Origin: an uncultured Flavobacteriales bacterium
Lineage (GTDB): Bacteria > Bacteroidota > Bacteroidia > Flavobacteriales_G > Salibacteraceae
DNA: 64,000 bases
NCBI GenBank assembly: GCA_913057205.1
Contig: CAJXNO010000010.1
Location: 1 to 64,000 of the forward strand
Reading direction: 5' to 3'
Positions 11,701 to 19,367 of the stretch are shown here, in pieces; within the stretch, counting starts at the first letter, position 1, and each line of letters opens with the position of its first letter. The position numbers and the translations under genes were made by a program. A model generated the notes under the pieces. It was not told the origin of the DNA. It made no database searches and saw only the letters and a program-made list of their open reading frames with translations.

Positions 11701-12528
11701 CAAGGTCTCCCGATCCAATACTACTTCATTACGCTCGATGGATACCACTTCACCGGTATCTTCATCCACGAAGTCTTCAAACCAAGTCTTCAGCACCCTA
11801 GCAGCCAAGCGGCGACCGAGTACCTTCTTCAAACCTGTCTTACTCACCTTCACTTCGTCTGCGAGGTCAAAGATCTCAAGGATCTCCTTATCGCTTTCGT
11901 ACCCAATAGAGCGAAGTAATGTGGTAACAGGAAGCTTCTTTTTACGATCGATGTATGCGTACATGACACTGTTAATGTCTGTAGCGAATTCGATCCAAGA
12001 TCCCTTGAATGGGATAATTCTCGCAGAATAGAGTTTCGTACCGTTGGCGTGGAAGCTCTGACCAAAGAATACACCAGGAGAACGGTGCAATTGAGATACC
12101 ACTACACGCTCTGCTCCATTGATCACAAATGATCCACGAGGCGTCATGTACGGAATGGTCCCGAGATACACGTCCTGAACGATGGTTTCAAAATCTTCGT
12201 GCTCAGGGTCGGTACAATAAAGTTTTAGTTTGGCCTTCAGCGGAACACTGTAGGTCAACCCACGCTCGATGCACTCATCAATGGAGTACCGTGGGGGATC
12301 CACGAAGTAATCCAAGAACTCCAACACAAAGTTGTTGCGGGAGTCAGTGATCGGGAAGTTTTCACTGAATACGTTGAAGAGACCTTCATTCTCTCGATCC
12401 TCTGGCGAGGTTTCCAATTGGAAAAAGTCTTGAAAAGACTTGATCTGAATATCGAGAAAATCCGGGTATTCAAGTTGATTGTGGGCTCGTGAGAAATTTA
12501 CTCTTTCCGGAATATTCGACTTGGTCAT
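8722..12528 (-). CDS. rpoB: DNA-directed RNA polymerase subunit beta
   Basis: The beta subunit is 1268 residues from the ATG at 12528 ([12 protein letters not shown]). A longer frame upstream (to 12567) has no conserved residues and lies close to the intergenic hairpin, so the shorter start was chosen. The rifampicin-binding region reads [20 protein letters not shown] and [13 protein letters not shown], a wild-type, sensitive-looking form. The C-terminus contains [14 protein letters not shown] and the switch-region [19 protein letters not shown] motif. The gene follows rplL after a 115-base gap that contains a strong hairpin, and precedes rpoC. Confidence 0.98.
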   Translation of the reverse strand: MTKSNIPERVNFSRAHNQLEYPDFLDIQIKSFQDFFQLETSPEDRENEGLFNVFSENFPITDSRNNFVLEFLDYFVDPPRYSIDECIERGLTYSVPLKAKLKLYCTDPEHEDFETIVQDVYLGTIPYMTPRGSFVINGAERVVVSQLHRSPGVFFGQSFHANGTKLYSARIIPFKGSWIEFATDINSVMYAYIDRKKKLPVTTLLRSIGYESDKEILEIFDLADEVKVSKTGLKKVLGRRLAARVLKTWFEDFVDEDTGEVVSIERNEVVLDRETLIEEEHIEVILDAEVKTILLHKENINAADHAIIYNTLQKDPSNSEIEAVEHIYRILRNAEPPDEETARGIIDKLFFSDKRYDLGEVGRYRINKKLGLDIDMENRVLTKVDIIEIIKYLIELINSKTDVDDIDHLSNRRVRTVGEQLYNQFGVGLARMARTIRERMNVRDNEVFTPIDLINAKTLSSVINSFFGTNQLSQFMDQTNPLSEITHKRRLSALGPGGLSRERAGFEVRDVHYTHYGRLCTIETPEGPNIGLISSLCVYAKVNKLGFIETPYRKVEGGKVKSDDIVYLSAEEEDEQTIAQANAIINKKGQFETERVKARFEGDFPVVEPNELTLMDVAPNQIASIAASLIPFLEHDDANRALMGSNMSRQAVPLLRPESPIVGTGLERLVARDSRVLIHAEGNGVIHEVDANSITVKYDRDEEDELVSFDNEYKTYHLTKFTKTNQSTTMSIKPIVLKGQKVNKGDVLCEGYATQQGELALGRNLMVAFMPWKGYNFEDAIVISEKVVRDDIFTSVHVDEYVLEVRDTKRGLEELTADIPNVSEEATKNLDENGLIRIGTEVKEGDILIGKITPKGETDPTPEEKLLRAIFGDKAGDVKDASLKVPPSGSGVVINKKLFSRAIKDRKAKAQEKHILEEIDKEYEKEIQDLQSRLVEKLFTIVSGKTSQGVFNNFNEEIIKKGTKFTQKSLTGLDYTNLNPSGWTTDDQKNVLIKRLLNNYNIKANDALGVMKRKKFAITVGDELPSGIIQLAKVYLANKRKLKVGDKMAGRHGNKGIVAKIVRQEDMPFLEDGTPVDIVLNPLGVPSRMNLGQIYETVLGWAGKNLGVKFATPIFDGATMDDVNEWTEKAGVPENGRAYLYDGGTGERFHQPATVGVIYMLKLHHLVDNKMHARSIGPYSLITQQPLGGKAQFGGQRFGEMEVWALEAFGAANILREILTVKSDDVLGRAKAYEAIVKGEPMPEPGIPESFNVLLHEMRGLGLNITLD

Positions 12529-12567
12529 GAATGATATGAATGTGTTAAACCAACAAGTAGAAAGCAC

Positions 12568-12622
12568 GAAGGGTTTAACCCCATCCCGACCCTGAAAACA
12601 AGGTCGGGAGGATTAAACCTTC
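12568..12622 (-). promoter_or_regulatory. Long stem-loop between rplL and rpoB (attenuation or processing site)
   Basis: On the minus strand the RNA would pair TCCCGACC with GGTCGGGA (inner stem, 10-base loop). The stem is then extended by GAAGG-TTTAA pairing with TTAAACCCTTC around a small internal loop. No U-run follows, so it is not a simple terminator. The position matches where the E. coli rplL-rpoB space holds an attenuator and an RNase III site, both of which lower rpoBC expression relative to L7/L12. The function here is inferred from position. Confidence 0.5.
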
Positions 12623-12643
12623 TTAATGTGATAGTAGCGAGAT

Positions 12644-13024
12644 TTACTTAACCTCAACCTCAGCGCCAGCTTCTTCAAGCTGCTTTTTAAGTGCTTCAGC
12701 TTCGTCTTTAGCTACACCTTCTTTCAAAGGCTTAGGAGCTCCATCAACAAGTTCCTTCGCTTCTTTCAAGCCAAGACCTGTCATCTCCTTCACTAATTTT
12801 ACGACTGCTAGTTTAGAAGCACCAGCGCTGGTAAGAATCACGTCAAATTCGCTCTTCTCATCAGCACCACCACCTTCACCGCCACCAGCAGCAGGTCCAG
12901 CAACAGCTACTGCAGCAGCAGCTGGCTCGATACCATATTCGTCTTTAAGGATGTCAGCAAGTTCATTTACCTCCTTTACAGTAAGGTTTACGAGTTGCTC
13001 TGCAAAAGCTTTCAAATCAGCCAT
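12644..13024 (-). CDS. rplL: 50S ribosomal protein L7/L12 (bL12)
   Basis: The 126-residue acidic stalk protein has an N-terminal dimerisation helix (about 1-35), an Ala/Gly-rich hinge (about 36-55), and a C-terminal globular domain with KTSEFDVIL-type sequence ([13 protein letters not shown]) and [16 protein letters not shown]. It binds elongation factors on the ribosome and is present in several copies through L10. It follows rplJ by 43 bases. The C-terminal factor-binding helix is complete. Confidence 0.98.
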   Translation of the reverse strand: MADLKAFAEQLVNLTVKEVNELADILKDEYGIEPAAAAVAVAGPAAGGGEGGGADEKSEFDVILTSAGASKLAVVKLVKEMTGLGLKEAKELVDGAPKPLKEGVAKDEAEALKKQLEEAGAEVEVK

Positions 13025-13067
13025 TTTGTCTATTTATTAAATGTTTAACCTAAGTTCTAATTGATAA

Positions 13068-13592
13068 TTAAGATTCTCTTTCTTGAAGAGTCTTGACAAT
13101 ACCTGCAAGCTTGCCACCACCAGACTGAAGTCCAGAGATAACGTTCTTCGCAGGAGATTGAAGTAAAGTGATGATCTCACCGATAAGTTCATCCTTCGAT
13201 TTCAAATTAGCCAACATCTCGAGGCTCTCATCTCCGAGGTACACGCCCTCTTGAATGTAAGCTCCTTTCAGAATCGGCTTCTTTGATTTCTTGCGGAATT
13301 CTTGGATCAATTTCGCAGGTGCATTACCTGTTTCAGAGATCATCAAACCAGTGTTACCTTTCAATACAGTCGCCAAATCGCCGTATTCCTTGTCTTCAAC
13401 GCGCTCCATCGCCATGCGAAGCAGCGTGTTCTTGACAACTTTCAATTGAACCTCCCGCTGGAAGCACAGGCGGCGCAATTTGCTAGAATCTTCAGCGTTG
13501 AGTCCGGCGATGTCTGTTAGGTAGACCACCTCACTTTTACTCAATCTTTCAGCAAGATCACTGATTAGATTATCTTTTTCCTGTCTTGTCAT
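13068..13592 (-). CDS. rplJ: 50S ribosomal protein L10 (uL10)
   Basis: The 174-residue protein anchors the L7/L12 stalk to 23S rRNA. The N-terminal half has the usual LSKSEVVYLTDIAGL and KVVKNTLLRMAM elements, and the C-terminal helix that binds L12 dimers is present. Only 20 bases separate it from rplA, so the long L10-binding leader known from E. coli has no room here. Autogenous control, if any, must use another site. Confidence 0.98.
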   Translation of the reverse strand: MTRQEKDNLISDLAERLSKSEVVYLTDIAGLNAEDSSKLRRLCFQREVQLKVVKNTLLRMAMERVEDKEYGDLATVLKGNTGLMISETGNAPAKLIQEFRKKSKKPILKGAYIQEGVYLGDESLEMLANLKSKDELIGEIITLLQSPAKNVISGLQSGGGKLAGIVKTLQERES

Positions 13593-13612
13593 CTTACTTT
13601 ACGATTAAGTGA

Positions 13613-14308
13613 TTACAAGCTAACTGACTTAGCGTCAACTGCGATGCTCGGGCTCATTGTGCTCGACATAAAGATCGATTTCACATAGGTGCCTTTTGCC
13701 GCCGCAGGCTTTAGCTTGATGATTGTTTGTAACAGCTCACTCGCGTTCTCCGCGATTTTTTGTGCATCGAAAGAAACCTTTCCAATGGAAGCATGCACAA
13801 TGCCGTACTTATCGACACGGAAGTCAATCTTACCGCCCTTTACATCAGTTACCGCTTTACCGACTTCTATGGTAACGGTACCTGTTTTTGGGTTTGGCAT
13901 CAATCCACGTGGACCGAGTACTCGACCCAAAGGACCAACCTTACCCATCACGCTTGGGGTAGTAATGATCACATCCACATCGGTCCAACCACCTTTGATC
14001 TTTTCGATGTACTCGTCAAGTCCAACGTGATCTGCACCGGCGTCTTTCGCTTCTTGTTCTTTATCAGGAGTACACAGAACCAAGACACGCACTTCCTTAC
14101 CAGTACCGTGAGGAAGGGTAACAACGCCTCTAACCATTTGGTTAGATTTTCTTGGATCCACTCCTAAACGAACACTCACATCAACGGAAGCGTCGAACTT
14201 AGTGGAGGTAATTTCTTTGATCAAAGCACTAGCGTCGCTCAACGAATACGTTGCATCGCGATCGATCTTCTCTAGCGCTGCTTTTCTTTTCTTAGAGATA
14301 GTTGCCAT
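13613..14308 (-). CDS. rplA: 50S ribosomal protein L1 (uL1)
   Basis: The 231-residue protein contains the L1 signature region [18 protein letters not shown] and the RNA-binding segment near the termini. L1 binds the mobile L1 stalk of 23S rRNA and in many bacteria represses its own rplK-rplA message. It begins 9 bases after rplK, as expected for a coupled pair. Length is standard. Confidence 0.98.
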   Translation of the reverse strand: MATISKKRKAALEKIDRDATYSLSDASALIKEITSTKFDASVDVSVRLGVDPRKSNQMVRGVVTLPHGTGKEVRVLVLCTPDKEQEAKDAGADHVGLDEYIEKIKGGWTDVDVIITTPSVMGKVGPLGRVLGPRGLMPNPKTGTVTIEVGKAVTDVKGGKIDFRVDKYGIVHASIGKVSFDAQKIAENASELLQTIIKLKPAAAKGTYVKSIFMSSTMSPSIAVDAKSVSL

Positions 14309-14317
14309 GGCTTCTGC

Positions 14318-14740
14318 TTATTTTACGTTTACACCCATGCTGCGGGCAGTTCCCTCAACCATTCTAATGGCTGATTCAACGGTGAAACAATTGAGGTCAA
14401 CCATCTTATCCTCAGCGATCGTACGAACCTGATCTTTGGTGATGGTACCTACTTTAACTCGGTTCGATTCAGCAGAACCTGTCTTCAACTTGATTGCTTC
14501 CTTAATTTGGATTGCAACCGGTGGCGTCTTCACGATAAAGTCAAAAGACTTATCGCCATAGACCGTGATGATCACAGGAAGAACCTTCCCTGCTTTATCC
14601 TGCGTACGCGCATTGAACTGCTTGCAGAATTCCATGATATTGACCCCTTTCGCACCAAGTGCTGGACCAACGGGAGGAGATGGGTTAGCCGCGCCTCCTC
14701 TTACTTGCAATTTGATTATTGCATCTACTTCTTTTGCCAT
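14318..14740 (-). CDS. rplK: 50S ribosomal protein L11 (uL11)
   Basis: The 140-residue protein has the Pro-rich N-terminal domain ([17 protein letters not shown]) that controls factor binding and stringent-response signalling, and a C-terminal rRNA-binding domain ending [11 protein letters not shown]. It is the first gene after nusG, with a 71-base gap holding a stem-loop. Confidence 0.98.
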   Translation of the reverse strand: MAKEVDAIIKLQVRGGAANPSPPVGPALGAKGVNIMEFCKQFNARTQDKAGKVLPVIITVYGDKSFDFIVKTPPVAIQIKEAIKLKTGSAESNRVKVGTITKDQVRTIAEDKMVDLNCFTVESAIRMVEGTARSMGVNVK

Positions 14741-14765
14741 TGTATACTCAAGTTTTAGTTCAAGC

Positions 14766-14798
14766 GTTACGCTACCCTGATGGCTGTCAGGACGTAAC
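14766..14798 (-). promoter_or_regulatory. Stem-loop in the rplK leader (candidate L1 autoregulation site)
   Basis: Two stems, GTTACG/CGTAAC (outer) and CCTGA/TCAGG (inner), are separated by an asymmetric internal loop and capped by a six-base loop. The structure lies 25 bases before rplK and lacks a U-run. L1 targets in other bacteria are two short helices joined by an asymmetric loop in the rplK leader, which fits the general shape. Sequence identity to a known L1 site was not established. Confidence 0.35.
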
Positions 14799-14811
14799 TC
14801 CTAATGATTAA

Positions 14812-15366
14812 TTACTCTTTCTCTACCTGCATGTAGCTCAACTCCAATGGTGTCTTTCGTCCAAAGATCTTCACCATCACCTTGAGCTTCTTCTTCTCTT
14901 CGTTGATCTCCTCGATCACGCCAGAGAAGCTATTGAACGGACCGTCGATCACCTTCACGCTCTCGCCTACTACAAACGGTATATTCAATTCTGCTTCGCT
15001 TTCTGCTAACTCGTCTACTTTACCAAGCATACGGTTCACTTCATTCTGACGAAGCGGGGTAGGATCACCTCCCTTCTTGTCGGTCAAAAAGCCGATAACA
15101 TTCGGGATTGCTTTGATAATATGCGGAACCTCACCAACCAAGTTCGCCTCGATAAACACGTATCCAGGATACAGATTCCTCTCTTTTGAGACCTTCTTAC
15201 CATTTCGAATCTGATACACCTTCTCGATCGGCAAAAGGATCTGTGTGATGAACTCCTTCATACCGAGACGATCGATCTCCATCTCCAGGTGTTCCTTCAC
15301 TTTACGTTCCTTGCCGCTGATCGCGCGAACGACATACCACTTATTCTTGGTCGCTGTTTCCGACAT
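14812..15366 (-). CDS. nusG: Transcription termination/antitermination factor NusG
   Basis: The product is 184 residues from the ATG at 15366 (MSETATKNKWYVVRAISG). A TTG three codons upstream is unlikely because it would overlap secE. The NGN domain (about 8-110) has the NLYPGYVFIEANL element, and the C-terminal KOW domain has VKVIDGPFNSFSGVIEEI. NusG binds RNA polymerase beta', links it to Rho or to ribosomal S10, and modulates pausing. The start ATG comes one base after the secE stop, so the two genes are coupled. Confidence 0.97.
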   Translation of the reverse strand: MSETATKNKWYVVRAISGKERKVKEHLEMEIDRLGMKEFITQILLPIEKVYQIRNGKKVSKERNLYPGYVFIEANLVGEVPHIIKAIPNVIGFLTDKKGGDPTPLRQNEVNRMLGKVDELAESEAELNIPFVVGESVKVIDGPFNSFSGVIEEINEEKKKLKVMVKIFGRKTPLELSYMQVEKE

Positions 15367-15367
15367 A

Positions 15368-15565
15368 CTATCCAAATATTTTCAAGTAGATCACATCCAT
15401 TACCTGACCGAAAGCAAAATCCATCAGGTAAATCAAACCTGCAATGATGAATGTAGCGATCAACACTACGATTCCACTGCTTTGAAGCTCAGACCAAGTA
15501 GGCCAACTTACTTTGTTGGACAACTCGTCAACTGCTTCTTCCAGATATGCGCGAACTCCTGCCAT
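15368..15565 (-). CDS. secE: Preprotein translocase subunit SecE
   Basis: This 65-residue single-span SecE starts at the ATG at 15565 (MAGVRAYLEEAVDEL). Longer frames run into the tRNA-Trp gene. The conserved amphipathic stretch ELSNKVSWPTWSEL precedes one membrane helix (about residues 31-52). It stabilises SecY in the SecYEG channel. The neighbours tRNA-Trp upstream and nusG directly downstream are the standard bacterial arrangement. Confidence 0.96.
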   Translation of the reverse strand: MAGVRAYLEEAVDELSNKVSWPTWSELQSSGIVVLIATFIIAGLIYLMDFAFGQVMDVIYLKIFG

Positions 15566-15577
15566 TTCTTCAATTTG

Positions 15578-15650
15578 CACGGGTGGTAGCAATCGAACCC
15601 CCAGCCCCTGGTTTTGGAGACCAGTGCTCTAACAATTGAGCTCCACCCGT
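15578..15650 (-). tRNA. tRNA-Trp (CCA)
   Basis: The 73-base cloverleaf has acceptor arms ACGGGTG/CACCCGT, T-loop GGTTCGATT and anticodon loop with CCA. The 3' CCA is not encoded. It lies 12 bases before secE and is probably co-transcribed with it. Confidence 0.95.
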
Positions 15651-15759
15651 TTATTCAATTCGTCGGTACCCGACTCCTCTCCCTTATTTCAACGCCTCTT
15701 GCATTCTGCCAGAGACAACATTTGGCGACCCATCAGATCACCATCATATAAAACAACAG

Positions 15760-15794
15760 AAAGTGTGAGGCTAAAAACTTAGCCCCACACTTCT
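15760..15794 (-). terminator. Rho-independent terminator after tuf
   Basis: Arms AAGTGTG.GGCTAA and TTAGCC.CACACTT, with one mismatch and a short loop, are followed on the minus strand by a T-rich stretch (TTCTGTTGTTTTAT). It separates tuf from the tRNA-Trp-secE-nusG-ribosomal unit, which should therefore have its own promoter. No clear TANNTTTG was found for that unit. Confidence 0.85.
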
Positions 15795-15811
15795 GAATAA
15801 TTAAACTATTC

Positions 15812-16996
15812 TTACTCGATGATCTCAGTCACCTGACCAGCACCTACAGTGCGTCCACCCTCGCGGATAGCGAACTTAAGGCCTTGGTTGATGGCAACAG
15901 GAGCGATCAAGTTAACCTCGATGGTCAAGTTATCACCAGGCATAACCATTTCACGTCCTTCACCTAGGATGATCTCACCAGTCACGTCTGTCGTTCTCAA
16001 GTAGAACTGTGGACGGTACTTGTTGTGGAATGGAGTGTGACGTCCACCTTCTTCCTTTTTAAGGATGTACACCTCAGCTTTGAACTTGGTGTGTGGGGTG
16101 ATGGAACCTGGCTTACAGATTACCATACCACGACGGATGTCAGACTTTTCAATACCACGAAGCAAAAGACCTACGTTATCACCAGCTTCACCGCGATCGA
16201 GGATCTTACGGAACATCTCAACACCAGTGATGGTAGAAGTCATTTTCTCTTCGAAACCGATGATCTCAACAGGATCTCCAGTGTTGATCACCCCAGACTC
16301 GATACGACCAGTAGCAACAGTACCACGACCTGTGATCGAGAATACGTCTTCAACTGGCATCAAGAAATCCTTATCTACGTCACGTGGAGGAAGTGGAATG
16401 TACTCATCAACTGCCTTCATCAACTCAAGGATCTTCTCTTCCCACTGAGCTTCTCCGTTCAAACCACCCAAAGCAGAACCTTGGATAACAGGAGCGTTAT
16501 CGCCATCGTACTCGTAGAAAGAAAGCAATTCACGGATCTCCATTTCTACCAACTCAAGCAATTCTTCGTCATCAACAAGGTCAACCTTGTTCATGAACAC
16601 AACGATTTGTGGAACACCTACCTGACGTGCAAGAAGGATGTGCTCACGTGTCTGTGGCATAGGACCATCTGTAGCAGCAACTACCAAGATAGCACCGTCC
16701 ATCTGAGCAGCACCGGTAACCATGTTCTTAACGTAGTCAGCGTGACCAGGACAGTCAACGTGTGCATAGTGACGTCCTTCTGTTTGGTATTCTACGTGTG
16801 AAGTATTGATGGTAATACCTCTTTCTTTTTCTTCTGGTGCGTTGTCGATAGAATCGAATGAACGCAATTCAGAGAAACCAGCCTTTGCCAATACGGTTGT
16901 AATCGCAGCGGTCAAAGTGGTCTTTCCGTGGTCAACGTGACCGATGGTACCGATGTTTAAGTGCGGTTTGGAACGGTCAAAATTTTCCTTTGCCAT
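15812..16996 (-). CDS. tuf: Elongation factor Tu
   Basis: The 394-residue GTPase delivers aminoacyl-tRNA to the ribosome. The P-loop [10 protein letters not shown] is near residues 19-28, DCPGH is the G3 motif, and NKVD is the G4 motif. Domains 2 and 3 are complete up to the final [11 protein letters not shown]. It is the last gene of a tRNA-Thr-Tyr-Gly-Thr-tuf unit, the same order as the E. coli thrU-tyrU-glyT-thrT-tufB operon. Confidence 0.99.
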   Translation of the reverse strand: MAKENFDRSKPHLNIGTIGHVDHGKTTLTAAITTVLAKAGFSELRSFDSIDNAPEEKERGITINTSHVEYQTEGRHYAHVDCPGHADYVKNMVTGAAQMDGAILVVAATDGPMPQTREHILLARQVGVPQIVVFMNKVDLVDDEELLELVEMEIRELLSFYEYDGDNAPVIQGSALGGLNGEAQWEEKILELMKAVDEYIPLPPRDVDKDFLMPVEDVFSITGRGTVATGRIESGVINTGDPVEIIGFEEKMTSTITGVEMFRKILDRGEAGDNVGLLLRGIEKSDIRRGMVICKPGSITPHTKFKAEVYILKKEEGGRHTPFHNKYRPQFYLRTTDVTGEIILGEGREMVMPGDNLTIEVNLIAPVAINQGLKFAIREGGRTVGAGQVTEIIE

Positions 16997-17070
16997 GACT
17001 TAATTACTATTTAGTTTAATTATTAATTTACTTACTAATGGTGCAAATATCTGCTGAAAACAAAAAACAC

Positions 17071-17092
17071 AGATGAAACTTTTGTATCATCT
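17071..17092 (-). terminator. Weak A/T-rich stem-loop between tRNA-Thr(GGT) and tuf
   Basis: On the minus strand, AGATGA.AC and GT.TCATCT pair around an AAAA loop, and GTGTTTTTTGTTTT follows. The stem is poor in G/C, so at most it would act as a partial terminator or attenuator that adjusts tuf relative to the tRNAs, or as a processing boundary. Confidence 0.35.
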
Positions 17093-17109
17093 ATTTAAAA
17101 GAACAATCG

Positions 17110-17181
<72 letters not shown>

Positions 17182-17283
17182 TTTTGCGCAGCGAATTGCT
17201 TCACTCCGCTTCAATAACCCCGAGCAGATTTTTCCTTTCAGAAAAGGCCACTCAACTCAGTCCGCCAAAAGCGAACTGAAAAG

Positions 17284-17356
17284 AGCGGGAGACGAGACTC
17301 GAACCCGCGACCCTCAGCTTGGAAGGCTGATGCTCTACCAACTGAGCTACTCCCGC
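17284..17356 (-). tRNA. tRNA-Gly (TCC)
   Basis: The 73-base cloverleaf has acceptor arms GCGGGAG/CTCCCGC, anticodon loop CTTCCAA with anticodon TCC, and T-arm GCGGGTTCGAGTCTCGT. It is third in the tRNA-tuf unit. Confidence 0.95.
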
Positions 17357-17476
17357 TTAATATTATCCGATAAATCGAATTATTTCAAATAACGTTAAGT
17401 GTTGCTATCGCAGCCACTTAAATCAAAAAGGAAGAAGCGCAACATCACTCCTTTCCCGTTCAAAGAACTTTTTTTG

Positions 17477-17559
17477 TGGGGAGAGCAGGATTCGAACCTG
17501 CGAAGGTAAAAACCAACAGATTTACAGTCTGTCCTCGTTGGCCGCTTGAGTATCTCCCC
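17477..17559 (-). tRNA. tRNA-Tyr (GTA)
   Basis: This class II tRNA of 83 bases has a long variable arm, as expected for bacterial tRNA-Tyr. Acceptor arms are GGGGAGA/TCTCCCC, and the anticodon loop CTGTAAA gives GTA. It is second in the tRNA-tuf unit. Confidence 0.95.
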
Positions 17560-17603
17560 CCTCCTTTCTGTTGAGTCAAACTGTTAGACCCACCTCAAAG
17601 GTG

Positions 17604-17677
17604 AGCCGGTGGAGGGATTCGAACCCCCGACCCGCTGATTACAAATCAGCTGCTCTGGCCAACTGAGCTACACCGGC
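17604..17677 (-). tRNA. tRNA-Thr (TGT)
   Basis: The 74-base cloverleaf has acceptor arms GCCGGTG/CACCGGC and anticodon loop TTTGTAA giving TGT (reads ACA and others). It is the first gene of the tRNA-tuf unit, about 55 bases after the predicted transcription start. Confidence 0.95.
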
Positions 17678-17714
17678 ACTTTTCTTTGTTATTTCAATGA
17701 ACTACATAAAAAAT

Positions 17715-17738
17715 GCAGACCCTTCGAAAAAGGTCTGC
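17715..17738 (-). terminator. Terminator after hpf, overlapping the tRNA-tuf promoter
   Basis: Arms GCAGACC/GGTCTGC with a short loop are followed on the minus strand by TTTTTTAT. The hairpin's 5' arm begins at the last base of the -7 box of the next promoter (17738), so a transcript starting from that promoter would lack most of this arm and could pass the terminator. Confidence 0.8.
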
Positions 17739-17767
17739 AAATTTATACATAGTTTCAATTGAAACAA
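17738..17767 (-). promoter_or_regulatory. Promoter of the tRNA-Thr-Tyr-Gly-Thr-tuf operon
   Basis: The minus strand reads TTG (17767-17765), 19 bases, then TAAATTTG (17745-17738), an exact match to the Bacteroidota housekeeping promoter TTG-N19-TANNTTTG. The predicted start is near 17732, about 55 bases before tRNA-Thr(TGT). The spacer is almost filled by the 14-base palindrome GTTTCAATTGAAAC. Confidence 0.75.
17752..17765. promoter_or_regulatory. Perfect 14-base palindrome in the tRNA-tuf promoter spacer
   Basis: GTTTCAATTGAAAC is its own reverse complement and lies between the -33 and -7 boxes, overlapping the -33 box by one base. A dimeric DNA-binding protein placed there would compete with RNA polymerase. 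It could also be chance in an A/T-rich spacer; no protein is assigned. Confidence 0.4.
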
Positions 17768-17811
17768 TAGTTACCGGCTTTTTTTCCGGAGTAGCAGCAA
17801 ATGCTTGTTAT

Positions 17812-18120
17812 TCAAGCGATATGCGCCTGCTGCAACTTGCCTTTTTTGCGTCGAACTTGACGTCGTAAAGCTTCAGCTGCCAAAACAGTCGCTTCTTCAA
17901 AGCTCTTACACTGTTTTTTGGCAAACATTTCCTTACCTGGTGTATTCAATCGAATCTCTGCCACTTTGTTCCCATCTACGGTATTCTTATCGAGTCTCAA
18001 ATAGACCTCACCACTGATGATGTTGTCATAGATCAGGCCAAGCTTACTGACCTTCTCATGAATGTAGTTGATCAACTTCTGATCAGCATCGAAATGAATT
18101 GAATGCACTTTGATATCCAT
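17812..18120 (-). CDS. hpf: Ribosome hibernation promoting factor (HPF/RaiA family, short form)
   Basis: The 102-residue protein has the beta-alpha-beta-beta-beta-alpha layout of the S30AE/HPF family. It opens with MDIKVHSIHFDADQKLINYI and includes the VYLRLD strand and the AAEALRRQVRRKKGKL helix, whose basic residues contact 16S rRNA. It lacks the extra C-terminal dimerisation domain of long HPF, so it is the short type. These proteins occupy the decoding centre of idle ribosomes. It lies one base after the Xer recombinase stop and just upstream of the tRNA-tuf promoter. Confidence 0.9.
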   Translation of the reverse strand: MDIKVHSIHFDADQKLINYIHEKVSKLGLIYDNIISGEVYLRLDKNTVDGNKVAEIRLNTPGKEMFAKKQCKSFEEATVLAAEALRRQVRRKKGKLQQAHIA

Positions 18121-18121
18121 A

Positions 18122-19018
18122 CTAGTTTGGTTTTTTGCTCCTTGGATGAGCGTTCTTATAGATGTCTTTCAGCTTCTCTAGCGAAGTGTGGGTATACACT
18201 TGGGTCGTCGCTAAACTCTCATGCCCCAGTAGTTCTTTAATCGATTGCAAATTCGCCCCTTCATTCAACAAATGGGTAGCGAATGTGTGGCGCAACACGT
18301 GCGGACTCTTCTTATCCATCGTTGTCACCTTCGAAAGGTAATTTTTTACAATTTTATAGACAAGAGATGGGTAGAGTTTTTCGCCCTTCCTGGTAACGAA
18401 AAGATGTTCATCTGCCCCCCCCTCCTCTTCCCTCCAATCGATGTAGTCTTTGAGGATCACCATCAGTTCCTCCGCTACTGGAACGATCCGTTCCTTGTTT
18501 CGCTTACCCAACACCTTAATCTGATGAGATGTCCAAGAGATGTCCTTCAAGCGTAAACCGATGAGCTCCTCCCTACGAAGACCACATGCATAAAATACAC
18601 TCAACAAGGCACGATCCCTCAGACCTTCGAAATCATCACTAAACGACGCTTTGGCAAGCAGCTGCTCTACCTGTTCACTCCGCATGATGCTCGGAAGGCG
18701 CTTCGGGGTTTTCGGTCGTTGGATGTGCTTCACCGGACTTTGATCGATCTCCCCTCTCTTCACGAAATGGTTGAAGAACGACTGCACGGCGCTGAGCTTC
18801 CGATTGATGGTGCGTGATGATAAACCTTGCTCAGCCAAGTCGGCTACGAAAGAGCTTACCATTCGCCTTGAAACGTGGTCCAATTTATCCACTTCATAGA
18901 ACACCGCCAAGTAATCGACAAAGGCGAGCAGATCGGAGCGGTAAGCTGTCAGCGTGTGTTTACTGTACTGCTTTTGATGTTCTAAGTGGTCAAGGAAATC
19001 ATCTAGCTTGTCTTTCAT
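18122..19018 (-). CDS. xerC: Tyrosine recombinase, XerC/XerD family
   Basis: This is 298 residues from the ATG at 19018 (MKDKLDDFLDHLEHQ). The in-frame ATG at 19054 lies inside the rpsU terminator and was rejected. The N-terminal core-binding (SAM-like) domain covers about 1-90. The catalytic domain carries the active-site set: Arg in CGLRREE, the beta-turn Lys in LGKRNKERI, HxxR in HVLRH, His in GHESL, and nucleophile Tyr275 in QVYTHT. Size and the absence of phage genes point to the chromosome dimer-resolution Xer role, although XerC and XerD cannot be told apart safely. A 10-base inverted repeat straddles its start codon. It ends one base before hpf, so the two are co-transcribed. Confidence 0.88.
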   Translation of the reverse strand: MKDKLDDFLDHLEHQKQYSKHTLTAYRSDLLAFVDYLAVFYEVDKLDHVSRRMVSSFVADLAEQGLSSRTINRKLSAVQSFFNHFVKRGEIDQSPVKHIQRPKTPKRLPSIMRSEQVEQLLAKASFSDDFEGLRDRALLSVFYACGLRREELIGLRLKDISWTSHQIKVLGKRNKERIVPVAEELMVILKDYIDWREEEGGADEHLFVTRKGEKLYPSLVYKIVKNYLSKVTTMDKKSPHVLRHTFATHLLNEGANLQSIKELLGHESLATTQVYTHTSLEKLKDIYKNAHPRSKKPN

Positions 19019-19041
19019 CCAACGCGTGTGATTGGATGAAA
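19013..19041 (-). repeat. 10-base inverted repeat spanning the xerC start codon
   Basis: TTTCATCCAA (19013-19022) and TTGGATGAAA (19032-19041) form a perfect stem with a 9-base loop. The start codon ATG (19018-19016) lies inside one arm. In RNA this would hide the start codon; in DNA it could be an operator. Confidence 0.55.
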
Positions 19042-19048
19042 ATAAAAA

Positions 19049-19076
19049 ATCCATCCCAGCAATTGCCGAGATGGAT
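19049..19076 (-). terminator. Rho-independent terminator after rpsU
   Basis: On the minus strand, ATCCATCTCGGC pairs with GCTGGGATGGAT (12 pairs including G-U) around an AATT loop, followed by TTTTTTATTTT. It lies 43 bases after the rpsU stop and only 30 bases before the xerC start codon. Confidence 0.9.
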
Positions 19077-19118
19077 CAATATTGTAAAGCATGCTCCGTT
19101 TATGGTAAATACAATGTC

Positions 19119-19310
19119 TTAGTCTTCAGACCCGTACTTCTTGTTCTTGTAAATCGCCTTGAGTTTTTGCTCACGGTTTTCCACTGAAGGCTTGGTGAAC
19201 TTTTGACGATTACGGAGTTCCTTCATCGTACCAGTTCGTTCAAACTTCTTCTTGTACTTCTTTAGCGCCTTTTCAATAGACTCGCCTTCTTTTACTGGAA
19301 TAACTAACAT
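19119..19310 (-). CDS. rpsU: 30S ribosomal protein S21 (bS21)
   Basis: The 63-residue, very basic protein has the bS21 pattern MLVIPVKEGESIEKALKKYK, KFERTG and ELRNRQKFTKPS. S21 helps initiation by acting near the anti-Shine-Dalgarno end of 16S rRNA. That is notable in Bacteroidota, where Shine-Dalgarno use is suppressed. It has its own promoter and terminator, so it is a single-gene unit. Confidence 0.96.
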   Translation of the reverse strand: MLVIPVKEGESIEKALKKYKKKFERTGTMKELRNRQKFTKPSVENREQKLKAIYKNKKYGSED

Positions 19311-19332
19311 ATACTCTTTCTGAATTGGGGCG

Positions 19333-19362
19333 CGAATTTAGACAATAATTCATAATACCCAA
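19333..19362 (-). promoter_or_regulatory. rpsU promoter
   Basis: On the minus strand, TTG (in TTTTTTG, ending at 19360) is separated by 19 bases from TAAATTCG (19340-19333). This is one mismatch from TTG-N19-TANNTTTG. The predicted start is near 19327, about 17 bases before the rpsU ATG. Confidence 0.6.
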
Positions 19363-19367
19363 AAAAT

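Noticed and set aside
13593-13612. L10 autoregulatory leader before rplJ
   Set aside because: Only 20 bases separate rplA and rplJ, too short for the known L10-binding structure.
16025-16801. Long plus-strand reading frame opposite tuf
   Set aside because: It is antisense to EF-Tu, one of the most conserved genes; the frame has no domain pattern.
18122-19018. Integrase of a mobile island near a tRNA cluster
   Set aside because: Although a tyrosine recombinase lies next to tRNA genes, its size and catalytic set fit housekeeping Xer, no phage or cargo genes are present, and I saw no direct repeats of a tRNA 3' end.
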